A stretch of 64,000 nt of DNA from Acidimicrobiales bacterium (lineage in GTDB: Bacteria; Actinomycetota; Acidimicrobiia; Acidimicrobiales; JAVJTC01): positions 62,001 through 126,000 of the forward strand of contig JAVJTC010000009.1 of NCBI GenBank assembly GCA_040219085.1. The letters run 5' to 3'. The notes beneath the pieces are model-generated. The model ran no database searches. It saw only the letters and a program-made list of their open reading frames with translations, and was not told the DNA's origin. Of the stretch, positions 17,806 through 25,865 are shown in pieces. Position 1 is the stretch's first letter. Each line of letters begins with the position of its first letter. Position numbers and translations under genes: made by a program.

Positions 17806-18596
17806 GCGGCGCCGGACTGACAGTGTCGGACCTGCACGTCGCCTACGGGGGCGTCACCGCGCTCCGGGGCGCGAGTATCGACGTCCCCGATGGCGGCTTC
17901 GTGTCGGTGCTGGGAGCCAACGGCGCCGGAAAGACCACCCTCGTGCGAACGGTCACAGGCGTCCTGTGGCTCCAGAAGGGCAGGGTCACCAGCGGCGAGA
18001 TCACGCTCGGGAACGAGTCGATCGTCGGCAAGAAGAGCTCGCACATCGTCAAGGCAGGCGTCGGCCAGGTCCCCGAAGGCCGGATGCTGTTCCCCCGCCT
18101 CACGGTCGAGGAGAACCTCCTCTGCGGCGCGGCCAGCGTGAAGGACCACGACCTGATCGACGAGATCCTCGAGCGGGTCTTCGAGCTGTTCCCGCCGGTG
18201 AAGCGTCTGCGCAAGCAGACCGCAGGGCTCCTGTCCGGCGGAGAGCAGCAGATGGTCGCTGTCGGACGCGCACTCATGTCGGACCCCAAACTCATCGTCT
18301 GCGACGAGCTGTCGCTGGGTCTGGCACCGAAGATCGTCGCACAGCTCTTCGAGTTGTTGACCGAGATCAACCAGGACCAGGGGGTCTCGGTCCTGGTCAT
18401 CGAACAGAACGCACGCCTCGCGCTCCAACACACGCAGTACGCCTACGTCTTCGAACTCGGTGAGGTCGTGCTCGAGGGTCCCAGCGCCGAGCTCCGCAAC
18501 GACCCGCAGGTCCAGGAGCTCTACATGGGCGGCGGCGGCGACGCGAAGGACGCCTACTCCGGCATCGTCCGCAAGGGGAGGAAGAACCGTGGGTGA
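17802..18596 (+). CDS. livF: Liv-type ABC ATPase LivF
   Basis: 264-residue ATPase. Walker A is G-A-N-G-A-G-K-T-T, the signature is L-S-G-G-E-Q-Q-M and the D-loop is S-L-G-L-A-P, the LivF hallmark. Walker B reads C-D-E-L, with Leu where most LivF proteins have Pro. The ATG overlaps the livM stop by 4 nt and livG starts 8 nt before the stop. The gene order H-M-F-G is the reverse of the common G-F order but functionally equivalent. Confidence 0.93.
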   Translation: MSGAGLTVSDLHVAYGGVTALRGASIDVPDGGFVSVLGANGAGKTTLVRTVTGVLWLQKGRVTSGEITLGNESIVGKKSSHIVKAGVGQVPEGRMLFPRLTVEENLLCGAASVKDHDLIDEILERVFELFPPVKRLRKQTAGLLSGGEQQMVAVGRALMSDPKLIVCDELSLGLAPKIVAQLFELLTEINQDQGVSVLVIEQNARLALQHTQYAYVFELGEVVLEGPSAELRNDPQVQELYMGGGGDAKDAYSGIVRKGRKNRG

Positions 18597-19386
18597 CGAC
18601 ACGATCCTCAGCGTCAAGGACCTGACCGTCCAGTTCGGTGGCGTCCGGGCCAACGACGCCATCACCTTCGACGTCGAGCGCGGCGAGCTGTTCGCTCTCA
18701 TCGGCCCGAACGGCGCCGGCAAGACGACGCTGGTCAACGCCATCTCCGGGGTGTACGTCCCCGCTGAGGAAACCGAAGTCAGGTTCACCGACGGGAAGGG
18801 CCAGACCCACGACCTGATCGGCCAACGTCCCTTCCAGATCGCCCGCCTGGGCGTCGCCCGGACGTTCCAGAACCTCGGACTGTTCCCCAGTCAGACGGTG
18901 CTGGACAACCTGATGCTCGGCCGCTACATCCACGAGAACACGGGGGCCGTGTCCGGCTCGTTCTTCAACCGCTTCGCGGTCCGCAAGGAGTTGGCGGCGC
19001 GAAAGCGGTGCGAAGAGGTCATCGAGCTGCTCGAGATCGGTCAGTACCGCTGGGAGGTCGTCGCCAACCTGCCGTACGGTGTCCAGAAGCGCATCGAACT
19101 CGGCCGCGTGCTCACGATGGAGCCGGAGTTCCTCTTCCTCGACGAGCCGATGGCGGGTATGACCGTCGAAGAGAAGCAGGACATGGTGCGCTACATGTAC
19201 GCGATCCTCGACGAGCTCGACACGACGATGCTCATCATCGAGCACGACATGGGCGTCGTGATGTCGATCGCCGAGCGCGTGATGGTGGTCGACTTCGGCA
19301 AGCGGATCGCCCTCGACGTCCCCGACGTGGTTCAGCGTGACGAGACCGTCATCGCCGCCTACCTCGGCGCCGAAGACGCCGCCTGA
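18589..19386 (+). CDS. livG: Liv-type ABC ATPase LivG
   Basis: 265-residue ATPase of the same importer. It has Walker A G-P-N-G-A-G-K-T-T, the LivG-type R-T-F-Q-N-L-G-L-F, signature L-P-Y-G-V-Q-K-R, Walker B F-L-F-L-D-E-P-M-A-G-M and a closing E-H-D-M-G-V-V-M. The GTG start at 18589 overlaps livF by 8 nt; the longer open frame upstream lies within livF. It is the last gene of the operon; the binding-protein genes that follow have their own control regions. Confidence 0.92.
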   Translation: MGDDTILSVKDLTVQFGGVRANDAITFDVERGELFALIGPNGAGKTTLVNAISGVYVPAEETEVRFTDGKGQTHDLIGQRPFQIARLGVARTFQNLGLFPSQTVLDNLMLGRYIHENTGAVSGSFFNRFAVRKELAARKRCEEVIELLEIGQYRWEVVANLPYGVQKRIELGRVLTMEPEFLFLDEPMAGMTVEEKQDMVRYMYAILDELDTTMLIIEHDMGVVMSIAERVMVVDFGKRIALDVPDVVQRDETVIAAYLGAEDAA

Positions 19387-19522
19387 GGGACCGAACCGCT
19401 CCAACGTCGCCACCCGTGCCCGGGCGAGGTCCCAGACCAGTGCCCGTTCGCCGCGTCGGCAGCGCACCGGAGTTCCGCGGCTACTGCCGCGCTGGCGAGC
19501 TGCACGACGCAGCGGCAGCGGC

Positions 19523-19528
19523 TAGCGT
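19523..19528 (+). promoter_or_regulatory. Putative -10 box TAGCGT of the first binding-protein gene
   Basis: TAGCGT sits 7 nt upstream of the palindrome at 19536-19553, so the transcription start would fall within the palindrome. The second binding-protein gene has the same layout. Confidence 0.4.
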
Positions 19529-19535
19529 GCGACAA

Positions 19536-19553
19536 GCCAAACGTCTGTTTGGT
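19536..19553. promoter_or_regulatory. Operator-like palindrome GCCAAACGTCTGTTTGGT
   Basis: Inverted repeat with arms CCAAAC and GTTTGG, upstream of the first binding-protein gene. It matches the perfect site at 21085-21102 at 15 of 18 positions and the core of the site at 55463-55480. TetR-type dimers bind sites of this form. Confidence 0.65.
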
Positions 19554-19590
19554 GGGGGAAATCGTTCACATTCCCAGGAGGGGACACCAC

Positions 19591-20937
19591 ATGGTACGAA
19601 GCAGGCTTTTTCGACTTGTCGCGATCATTTTCGCGATCTCACTGATCGCGGCCGCGTGCGGCGACGACGACGACACCTCGGCGTCGGGCGACGACGGCGC
19701 GGCATCTGACGACGGTTCGTCAGACGACGGCTCCAGCGACGACGGCGGCGAGCTGACCACCCCCTCGAACGAGGACGAGGGCGTCACCGACGACGTCATC
19801 AAGGTGGGCTGGATGGGTGACCTCACCGGCCCCACCGCCTCTTCGCAGTCGTTCAACTCCCACGGCTCCGAGGCGTACTTCGCATGTCTCAACGAGCGTG
19901 GAGGCCTGTTCGGTCGCCAGATCGAGTACCTGCCCGAGGACGACCAGTTCGGAGCCGAGGCCGCCTCGGTGAACTGGACCAAGCTCACCGAGGACGACAA
20001 GATCCTCACGCTCGTCGGAATGGGCAACTCTGCCATCACCACCCAGCTCGGTCCCGACGTGGAGCGTCTCGGCATTCCCGTGATCGGCCCGCCCCAGACG
20101 ATCGACGCCCAGCTCGACGGGACGCACTTCTTCAACAACATCGCCCACTACGGCGACTACGCCGACATGGCCGTGGCACAGATCGCCGGTGACCTCGGCG
20201 GCATCGAGAACGCCGTCGTGATGGGCTTCAGCCTCGAAGTTCCCTCGGGCCAGGAGTACGCCGCGTACGTGGAGGACTCGGTGACTGCGGCCGGCGGGAC
20301 CTACGCAGGCACACTGTTCCTCGCCCCGGGCCAGACCGAGGCGACCGCCCAGATGGTCGAGCTCGAGCAGGCAATCGAGAACGAGGGCGTGAACTACCTG
20401 ACGGTCCACGGATCGCCGGGCACGAACCTCGTTGCCGTTCAGGCCATGGCCGACGCCGGCATCACCGACATCTTCCTCACCGGCATCCACACGATGTCGT
20501 CGAACTCGGTCTGGATCGAAGGTCCCGCCGAGGTCATGGACGACCAGGCCACCGGTTTCCACACGTTCATCACGGCCAACAACGACATCGAGGCCTCGGC
20601 CGAAATGACCCGCTGCGCCGAGCTCGTGGGCTACTCGGGCGACGAGCTGGTGAACAACTTCGCCCACGGCTTCCTCAACGCCTACATCTTCGAGCAGGCG
20701 GCGATCCGTGCGGTGGAGGCCACCGGTGAGCTCACCCGTGCGACCCTGACCGATGCCCTGCGGGCCGCGCCGTTCGACACGATGGGGATCTCGTGCCCGG
20801 TCGACTGGACGACGAGCCAGCACAGCCCGTGCGGCGCGGCGTTCGTTCTGGACCCGGCCACGGGCGGAATGGTCCCGGTCGAGCCGTTCGAGTTCTACGC
20901 GCCACAGGTCGACGGCGTGTACGGCATCGACTTCTAG
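19591..20937 (+). CDS. Liv-type extracellular substrate-binding lipoprotein, copy 1
   Basis: 448-residue secreted lipoprotein, the periplasmic-binding-protein-like receptor of the Liv importer. Signal peptide with lipobox L-I-A-A-A-C, then a D/G/S linker, then a type I receptor-family domain from V-I-K-V-G-W-M-G-D-L-T-G-P to the end. The ATG at 19591 is chosen because AGGAGGGG lies 7 nt upstream; the GTG at 19549 has none. The product is closely similar to the next gene, with near-identical DNA at the 5' end. Two receptors on one transporter suggest ligands of related structure. Confidence 0.93.
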   Translation: MVRSRLFRLVAIIFAISLIAAACGDDDDTSASGDDGAASDDGSSDDGSSDDGGELTTPSNEDEGVTDDVIKVGWMGDLTGPTASSQSFNSHGSEAYFACLNERGGLFGRQIEYLPEDDQFGAEAASVNWTKLTEDDKILTLVGMGNSAITTQLGPDVERLGIPVIGPPQTIDAQLDGTHFFNNIAHYGDYADMAVAQIAGDLGGIENAVVMGFSLEVPSGQEYAAYVEDSVTAAGGTYAGTLFLAPGQTEATAQMVELEQAIENEGVNYLTVHGSPGTNLVAVQAMADAGITDIFLTGIHTMSSNSVWIEGPAEVMDDQATGFHTFITANNDIEASAEMTRCAELVGYSGDELVNNFAHGFLNAYIFEQAAIRAVEATGELTRATLTDALRAAPFDTMGISCPVDWTTSQHSPCGAAFVLDPATGGMVPVEPFEFYAPQVDGVYGIDF

Positions 20938-20986
20938 GCGAACTCGCGAGAAAGCCCTGAGCCGCCCCCCCGGGGTGGTGACCTGG

Positions 20987-21017
20987 AGGGCGGGCCGGAC
21001 ACGTTCCGGTCCGCCCT
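20987..21017 (+). terminator. Hairpin terminator after binding protein 1
   Basis: 13-bp arms (AGGGCGGGCCGGA and TCCGGTCCGCCCT) pair with one mismatch around a 5-nt loop, followed by TTCTC. It lies 50 bp after the stop and before the next operator, consistent with separate transcription of the two receptor genes. Confidence 0.7.
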
Positions 21018-21069
21018 TCTCGCGCCCCGGCGTGACCCTGCCCGCGTCCGGGAAGCCGCCGTACGCCGC

Positions 21070-21075
21070 TAGTCT
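21070..21075 (+). promoter_or_regulatory. Putative -10 box TAGTCT of the second binding-protein gene
   Basis: TAGTCT lies 9 nt before the perfect palindrome at 21085-21102, mirroring the promoter layout of the first receptor gene. Confidence 0.4.
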
Positions 21076-21084
21076 CACCTCGTC

Positions 21085-21102
21085 ACCAAACGGACGTTTG
21101 GT
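21085..21102. promoter_or_regulatory. Operator-like palindrome ACCAAACGGACGTTTGGT
   Basis: Perfect 8-2-8 inverted repeat about 40 bp before the second receptor gene, at the inferred transcription start. Best example of a motif seen three times in the window. Confidence 0.75.
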
Positions 21103-21140
21103 GGGGGATATTCATTCACACTTCCCAGGAGGGGACATCT

Positions 21141-22559
21141 ATGCGACGTAGCAGACTGCTGCGACTTCTTGCGATCATCTTCGCGATCTCACTCATCGCT
21201 GCCGCATGCGGCGACGACGACGACACGTCGGCGTCGGGCGACGACGGGGCGGCATCTGACGACGGTTCGTCAGACGACGGCTCCAGCGACGACGGTGCAG
21301 CCAGCGACGACGGCTCAGCCCCGTCCGACGACGGCGAAGAGCCGATGGACGACGGCGAAGAGCCGATGGACGACGTGACCGTCCCCTCCAACGAGGACGA
21401 GGGAATCACCGACGACGTGATCAAGGTCGGCTGGATGGGTGACCTCACCGGTCCCACCGCCTCGGCCCAGTCGTTCAACTCGCACGGCTCACAGGCCTAC
21501 TTCGAGTGTCTCAACGAGCGTGGCGGCGTGCTCGGTCGCCAGATCGAGTTCATCGCGGAGGACGACCAGTTCTCCCTCGAGAACGCGACGGTCAACTGGA
21601 CCAAGCTCACCGAGGACGACAAGATCCTCGCCCTCGTCGGCATGGGCAACTCCGCCATCACGACCGCACTCGCGCCTGAGGTCGAGGCGCTCGGCATCCC
21701 CGTGATCGGACCGCCCCAGACGATCGACGCCCAGTTCCTCGGCGATCAGTTCTTCAACAACATCGCCCACTACGGCGACCAGGGTGACATCGCCGCCGGT
21801 CAGATCGCGGCCGACGTCGGTGGCCTCGAGAACGCCGTCGTCACCGGCATCAGCCTCGAGGTCCCCTCGGGCCAGGAGTTCGCCACGTACGTCCAGGCAT
21901 CGGTCGAAGCCGGTGGCGGTACCTACACCGGCACGCTCTTCATCGCCCCGGGTGCCTCCGAGGCGACCGCTCAGATGGTCGAGCTGCAGCAGGCGATCGA
22001 TGAGCTGGGCACGAACTACGTGACCCTGCACGGTTCGCCGGGCTCGGCGCTCGTCGTCCTCCAGGCCATGTCCGACGCGGGCATCACCGACATCCCGGTC
22101 ATCGGTATCCACGGCGTGGCAGGCAACTCCGTCTTCACCGAAGGGCCGGCCGACGTGACCGACCAGACCTTCGGCATTCACTCGTTCGTCACCGCGAACA
22201 ACGACACCGAAGGCGCCGCCGAGATGACCCGTTGCGCAGCGCTCGCGGGCTACGAGGGTGAGGAACTCATCCTCAACTTCGCCCACGGCTACCTCAACGG
22301 CTACATCTTCGAGCAGGCCATCCTTCGTGCGGCTGAAGCCGACGGCGAGGTCACCCGCGAGGGCCTGACCGAGGCGCTCAAGGGTCAGTTCGACACGATG
22401 GGGCTGTCGTGCCCGATCGACTGGTCCGAGAGCCAGCACAGCCCGTGCGGCGCTCCGTTCCAGCTCGACCCCGCCACGGGCGGCATGGTGCAGGCCAACC
22501 CCTTCGAGTTCTACGCACCGCAGCTCGACGGCGTGTACGGCCTCGAGTTCACCCAGTGA
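21141..22559 (+). CDS. Liv-type extracellular substrate-binding lipoprotein, copy 2
   Basis: 472-residue lipoprotein paralogous to the previous gene. The lipobox is L-I-A-A-A-C, followed by a longer acidic linker that includes a duplicated G-E-E-P-M-D-D unit, then the same receptor domain (V-I-K-V-G-W-M-G-D-L-T-G-P). The ATG at 21141 follows AGGAGGGG. It ends in the same H-S-P-C-G-A and D-P-A-T-G-G-M-V blocks as copy 1. A recent tandem duplication followed by divergence of the ligand pocket is the simplest reading. Confidence 0.93.
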   Translation: MRRSRLLRLLAIIFAISLIAAACGDDDDTSASGDDGAASDDGSSDDGSSDDGAASDDGSAPSDDGEEPMDDGEEPMDDVTVPSNEDEGITDDVIKVGWMGDLTGPTASAQSFNSHGSQAYFECLNERGGVLGRQIEFIAEDDQFSLENATVNWTKLTEDDKILALVGMGNSAITTALAPEVEALGIPVIGPPQTIDAQFLGDQFFNNIAHYGDQGDIAAGQIAADVGGLENAVVTGISLEVPSGQEFATYVQASVEAGGGTYTGTLFIAPGASEATAQMVELQQAIDELGTNYVTLHGSPGSALVVLQAMSDAGITDIPVIGIHGVAGNSVFTEGPADVTDQTFGIHSFVTANNDTEGAAEMTRCAALAGYEGEELILNFAHGYLNGYIFEQAILRAAEADGEVTREGLTEALKGQFDTMGLSCPIDWSESQHSPCGAPFQLDPATGGMVQANPFEFYAPQLDGVYGLEFTQ

Positions 22560-22579
22560 TCTGAGTCACTGACCTACAG

Positions 22580-22609
22580 AAAGGGCGGGGCCTGCGGGCC
22601 CCGCCCTTT
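22580..22609 (+). terminator. Strong hairpin terminator after binding protein 2
   Basis: Perfect 13-bp stem (AAAGGGCGGGGCC with GGCCCCGCCCTTT) and TGCG loop, 20 bp after the stop codon. It ends the Liv region and also faces the convergent SDR gene, so it may act in both directions. Confidence 0.85.
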
Positions 22610-22652
22610 CTCGTTCGCGGCGAGCCACGGACCCGCACGCCCTCCGGACGAC

Positions 22653-23468
22653 TCAGGCGGTGCTCAGGCCCCCGTCGACGGTGAGGATCGTGCCGGTGGT
22701 CCAATCGGCTGCGTCGGAGGCGAGGTAGAGCGCGGCCTGAGCGATGTGGTCGACGGTGCCGAGACGTCCGAGCGGGTATCGCTGCTCGGACGCCGCCACC
22801 ACGGCGTCGAAGTCGGGGCGCCCGTCGGCCCCGCCCGATCCGGAGGCGAAGCCGCCGGCGACCTCCCACGTCTTGCGGACGAGCGGCGTCGGGACCGTCC
22901 CGGGGCAGATCGCGTTGACCCTCACGTTGTCCGGGCCGTAGTCGACGGCCATCTGTTTCGTCAGACCGATCACCCCGGCCTTGGCCGCTGCGTACGAGGC
23001 GATCCCGGGAACCCCGATGACTCCGCCCACGCTGGCCTGGTTGACGATCGATCCGCCACCCGCCGCGATCATGTGGGGGAGCACCGCCTTGGAGCACAGC
23101 CACACACCCGTCAGGTTCACGGCGATGACCCGGTCCCACTGCGCCACCGAGATGTCACCGGCGCGCCCCGGCCCCGCGATCCCGGCGTTCGCGTAGATCA
23201 CCGTGGGCGGACCGAAGGCGTCGACGGTGGCCGCGGCCATCGCCTCGGTGTCCGCCTCCGACGACACGTCCGCGCTGATCGCGACAGCCGAACCCCCGGC
23301 GGCGGTGATCGCGTCGGCGGTCTGCGCGGCGGCCCCACCGTCGAGATCCACGCAGGCGACCGACGCCCCCTCGGCTGCGAACAACTCGGCCGACGCCCGT
23401 CCCAATCCCGACCCGGCACCGGTCACGATCGCCACCTTGCCGGCCAGTCTTCCTCTGTCATCTGTCAT
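22653..23468 (-). CDS. SDR family oxidoreductase
   Basis: 271-residue classical SDR with T-G-A-G-S-G-L-G, N-A-G, Y-A-A-A-K and a terminal V-D-G-G-L-S-T. An insertion of about 15 residues, rich in Gly (G-G-F-A-S-G-S-G-G-A-D-G), sits before the substrate loop. The ATG at 23468 is preferred over the longer open frame because the Rossmann motif then starts near residue 10 and a TAGATT box lies 7 nt upstream. It is divergent from the EamA gene. Substrate unknown. Confidence 0.88.
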   Translation of the reverse strand: MTDDRGRLAGKVAIVTGAGSGLGRASAELFAAEGASVACVDLDGGAAAQTADAITAAGGSAVAISADVSSEADTEAMAAATVDAFGPPTVIYANAGIAGPGRAGDISVAQWDRVIAVNLTGVWLCSKAVLPHMIAAGGGSIVNQASVGGVIGVPGIASYAAAKAGVIGLTKQMAVDYGPDNVRVNAICPGTVPTPLVRKTWEVAGGFASGSGGADGRPDFDAVVAASEQRYPLGRLGTVDHIAQAALYLASDAADWTTGTILTVDGGLSTA

Positions 23469-23475
23469 GGGTCGA

Positions 23476-23481
23476 AATCTA
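23476..23481 (-). promoter_or_regulatory. Putative leaderless -10 box TAGATT
   Basis: On the minus strand TAGATT ends 7 nt before the SDR ATG at 23468 with no Shine-Dalgarno sequence. Confidence 0.5.
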
Positions 23482-23519
23482 GCCGCCGGCCCGCAACCTG
23501 TCTGAGTCCGACAGTTTGC

Positions 23520-23525
23520 TAGGGT
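23520..23525 (+). promoter_or_regulatory. Putative leaderless -10 box TAGGGT
   Basis: TAGGGT ends 7 nt before the ATG at 23533 (4 nt before the GTG at 23530), favouring the ATG. An imperfect inverted repeat CTGTC-n7-GACAG (23498-23514) lies just upstream. Confidence 0.5.
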
Positions 23526-23532
23526 CGACGTG

Positions 23533-24486
23533 ATGCAGAAGTTCCTGCTCCATCTGTCACTGGCAGCCACAGCGGCCATGTGGGGCATGGTCTTCGTGGC
23601 GATCGCGAAGGTCCGTCCCTACGTGGACTCCCTCCAGCTGACGACCATCCGGTTCACCCTGATCGGACTCGTCTTCCTCGTCCTGATGGCGCTGCGCGCC
23701 GAGACGAGGCCCAAACTCGACCGGTCGGACCTGCCCCGGCTGTTCCTCGTCGGCGTCATCGCCGTCCCCGTCACGCAGATCCCCATCGTCTACGGCCAGA
23801 AGTTCCTCTCGCCGCCTCTCGTCTCGGTCATCGTCTCGACGGCGCCGGCGTTCACGGCGGTCTTCGCCGTGATGCTGCTCTCGGAACGTTTCCGGGGCCG
23901 CCAGATCCTCGGCTTCCTCGTCGCCCTGTCGGGCGCCAGCGTCGTGATCCTCGCAGGCAGCGGCGATGCGGCCATCACCGTCGACGACCCCCTGAGCGCG
24001 ACTCTCACCCTGGCGACCCCGATCGGCTGGGCCCTCTACACCGTGATGTCGAAGCCGATGTCGGGCCGGTTCCCGCCGATCACCGGGGTCGGAATCGTCC
24101 TCGTCGCAGGGATGATCACGATGATCCCGCTCATGCCTCACGCCGCGCGGGGACTCGACGACATGCCCGCGGCCGCCTGGGGTTGGATGATCTACCTCGT
24201 GATCGGCGGGACCGTCGTCCCGTACCTGCTGTGGTTCAAGGCACTCACGAAACTCACGGCCAGCCAGACCTCGGCCTACATGTTCGCCGTGCCCTTCGCG
24301 GCTCTCGGGGCCTCGTGGCTCATCCTCGACATCGTGCCGGAGCCGATCGCGCTGCTGGGCGGCGGACTCATCATCGTCGGCGTGGTGATGACCCAGATCG
24401 CCGCCGGAACGAACCCCCGACCACCGACCACCGACCCGGCGGGCGGAACCCCTACGTCGACGCAGGAAAAGGGCGCACCCGTCTGA
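23533..24486 (+). CDS. EamA/DMT-family transporter
   Basis: 317-residue membrane protein with ten hydrophobic segments in two EamA repeats. The first repeat begins A-A-T-A-A-M-W-G-M-V-F-V and the second near T-P-I-G-W-A-L-Y-T-V-M-S-K-P. The family exports metabolites such as amino acids and nucleosides; the substrate cannot be predicted. ATG at 23533 is chosen over the adjacent GTG because of the promoter spacing. The hydrophilic tail after the last helix is about 25 residues. Confidence 0.9.
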   Translation: MQKFLLHLSLAATAAMWGMVFVAIAKVRPYVDSLQLTTIRFTLIGLVFLVLMALRAETRPKLDRSDLPRLFLVGVIAVPVTQIPIVYGQKFLSPPLVSVIVSTAPAFTAVFAVMLLSERFRGRQILGFLVALSGASVVILAGSGDAAITVDDPLSATLTLATPIGWALYTVMSKPMSGRFPPITGVGIVLVAGMITMIPLMPHAARGLDDMPAAAWGWMIYLVIGGTVVPYLLWFKALTKLTASQTSAYMFAVPFAALGASWLILDIVPEPIALLGGGLIIVGVVMTQIAAGTNPRPPTTDPAGGTPTSTQEKGAPV

Positions 24487-24564
24487 GACTGCTACCCCGG
24501 AGCCTGAGGGCCTAACGTAGGGCGATGTCGCCCCACGAGCCGCGCAGACAGCACCGGGAGAACG

Positions 24565-25461
24565 ATGACTGATACCGAGGGCGTCGTGTCGACGACGCGA
24601 TTCGCCGACCTACTCGATCTCGCGAAGGTCGACGACGACACCTGGCTCGGATTCAGCCTCCCGTACCCGTGGGGGCGGATCTACGGCGGACAGGTCATGG
24701 CCCAGGCCCTCTGGGCGGCGTGGGAGACCATCGACGTCGACGTCCTCCCGCATTCCCTGCACGCCTACTTCATCCTCCCCGGCGACCTGAGCGAACCGGT
24801 CCGCTACGAGGTCGATCGACTGCGCGACGGGCGGTCCTTCGTCACGCGCCGCGTCGTCGCCCGCCAGTCCGACGGAGCAATTCTCAACCTCTCCGCCTCC
24901 TTCCACGTCGACGAGGGCGGCACGGAGATCCAGGGCGCGACGATGCCGACCGACGTCGACCCACCCGATGCGGTGGAGAGCTCGTCCTGGCTGCCGGTTC
25001 TCGACCGGCGCTCGGTCGACGATCCGCTCGCGTCCGCCAACGAGCGCTCGTGGTTCAAGGTCGAAGGCGAGATGCCCGAGGACCCGTGTGCGCACGCGTG
25101 CGCACACGTCTTCCTCTCCGACTCGCTGCCCACCAGAGCCGTACTGGGACTTCAACCCGCCTGGAACCCGGCCCGCCCACTGGACCACCCCTACGTGGCC
25201 GCGAGTCTCGATCACTCGATGTGGTTCCACCGCCCTCAGCGGGGTGACGCGTGGACGCTGCACGACGTGGAGGCGGAGACGTTCGTCAGCGCTCGGGGTC
25301 TGACCACGGGTCGCCTCTACAGCCGCGACGGACTTCTGGTGGCATCGAGCGCCCAGCAGGTCCTCGTACGGACCCGCCGTGCACCCACGCCCGAAGGCGC
25401 CGCTGGTGAGGGCTCGGGCGGCAACCGACTCCACCAGGGGTCACCGCGCACACGCGGCTGA
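24565..25461 (+). CDS. tesB: TesB-type acyl-CoA thioesterase II
   Basis: 298-residue double hot-dog thioesterase that hydrolyses acyl-CoA to free acid and CoA. The first hot-dog carries the typical G-G-Q-V-M-A-Q-A-L and H-S-L-H-A-Y-F-I-L-P-G-D blocks. The second has S-L-D-H-S-M-W-F-H, with the catalytic Asp, then T-T-G-R-L-Y-S-R-D-G-L-L-V-A-S and the C-terminal Q-Q catalytic region. The start follows a GGGAGA site. It is a single gene between the EamA gene and the convergent DUF6285/APH pair. Confidence 0.92.
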   Translation: MTDTEGVVSTTRFADLLDLAKVDDDTWLGFSLPYPWGRIYGGQVMAQALWAAWETIDVDVLPHSLHAYFILPGDLSEPVRYEVDRLRDGRSFVTRRVVARQSDGAILNLSASFHVDEGGTEIQGATMPTDVDPPDAVESSSWLPVLDRRSVDDPLASANERSWFKVEGEMPEDPCAHACAHVFLSDSLPTRAVLGLQPAWNPARPLDHPYVAASLDHSMWFHRPQRGDAWTLHDVEAETFVSARGLTTGRLYSRDGLLVASSAQQVLVRTRRAPTPEGAAGEGSGGNRLHQGSPRTRG

Positions 25462-25471
25462 CCCTCTGGCG

Positions 25472-25834
25472 TCAGCGTCGCTCGACGTAGCGGGGATTGG
25501 CTACCGCGAGGCGGGCGTCGACCACCGCCCGCACGACGGCGATCACCTCGGGATCGTCGATACGCACCGATCGGCCACGGATCGCCGACGCCAGGGCCGC
25601 CTCGTCGGCGTACCCGAGCGTCTCGAGCTCGTGGGAGACCGCGGCCGCCTGCTCGGCGCCGGTGGCCATCTCACGCTCCACCTGACCGAGCACGTTGTTC
25701 ACCACCCTCACCATGAAGGCGTCCCGGCCGTCGAGTTTCGGTGCGAGCTCACGGGTCAGCCACTCCTGCGTGGCCTCGATCAGCTCCGCCGACGACGGCA
25801 GGCCGTGGAGGTCCTCGGGCGTCACCGCACCCAC
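25472..25834 (-). CDS. DUF6285 domain protein
   Basis: About 120-residue helical protein of the DUF6285 type: L-I-E-A-T-Q-E-W-L-T-R-E-L-A-P-K-L-D-G-R, then a V-N-N-V-L-G-Q-V-E-R-E region. Such proteins usually lie beside APH-like kinases and acyl-CoA dehydrogenases, as here; the function is not known. The start is uncertain. GTG at 25834 is chosen because it follows the APH stop by 31 nt; a GTG three codons on, or an upstream start overlapping the kinase gene, is possible. Confidence 0.72.
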   Translation of the reverse strand: MGAVTPEDLHGLPSSAELIEATQEWLTRELAPKLDGRDAFMVRVVNNVLGQVEREMATGAEQAAAVSHELETLGYADEAALASAIRGRSVRIDDPEVIAVVRAVVDARLAVANPRYVERR

Positions 25835-25865
25835 CCCCCGCTGGACATCCGGCGACGACCAGGGC

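Noticed and set aside
23498-23514. Operator CTGTC-n7-GACAG between the divergent SDR and EamA genes
   Set aside because: Arms are only 5 bp, the 7-bp spacer is asymmetric and no regulator gene is adjacent; it could easily be chance.
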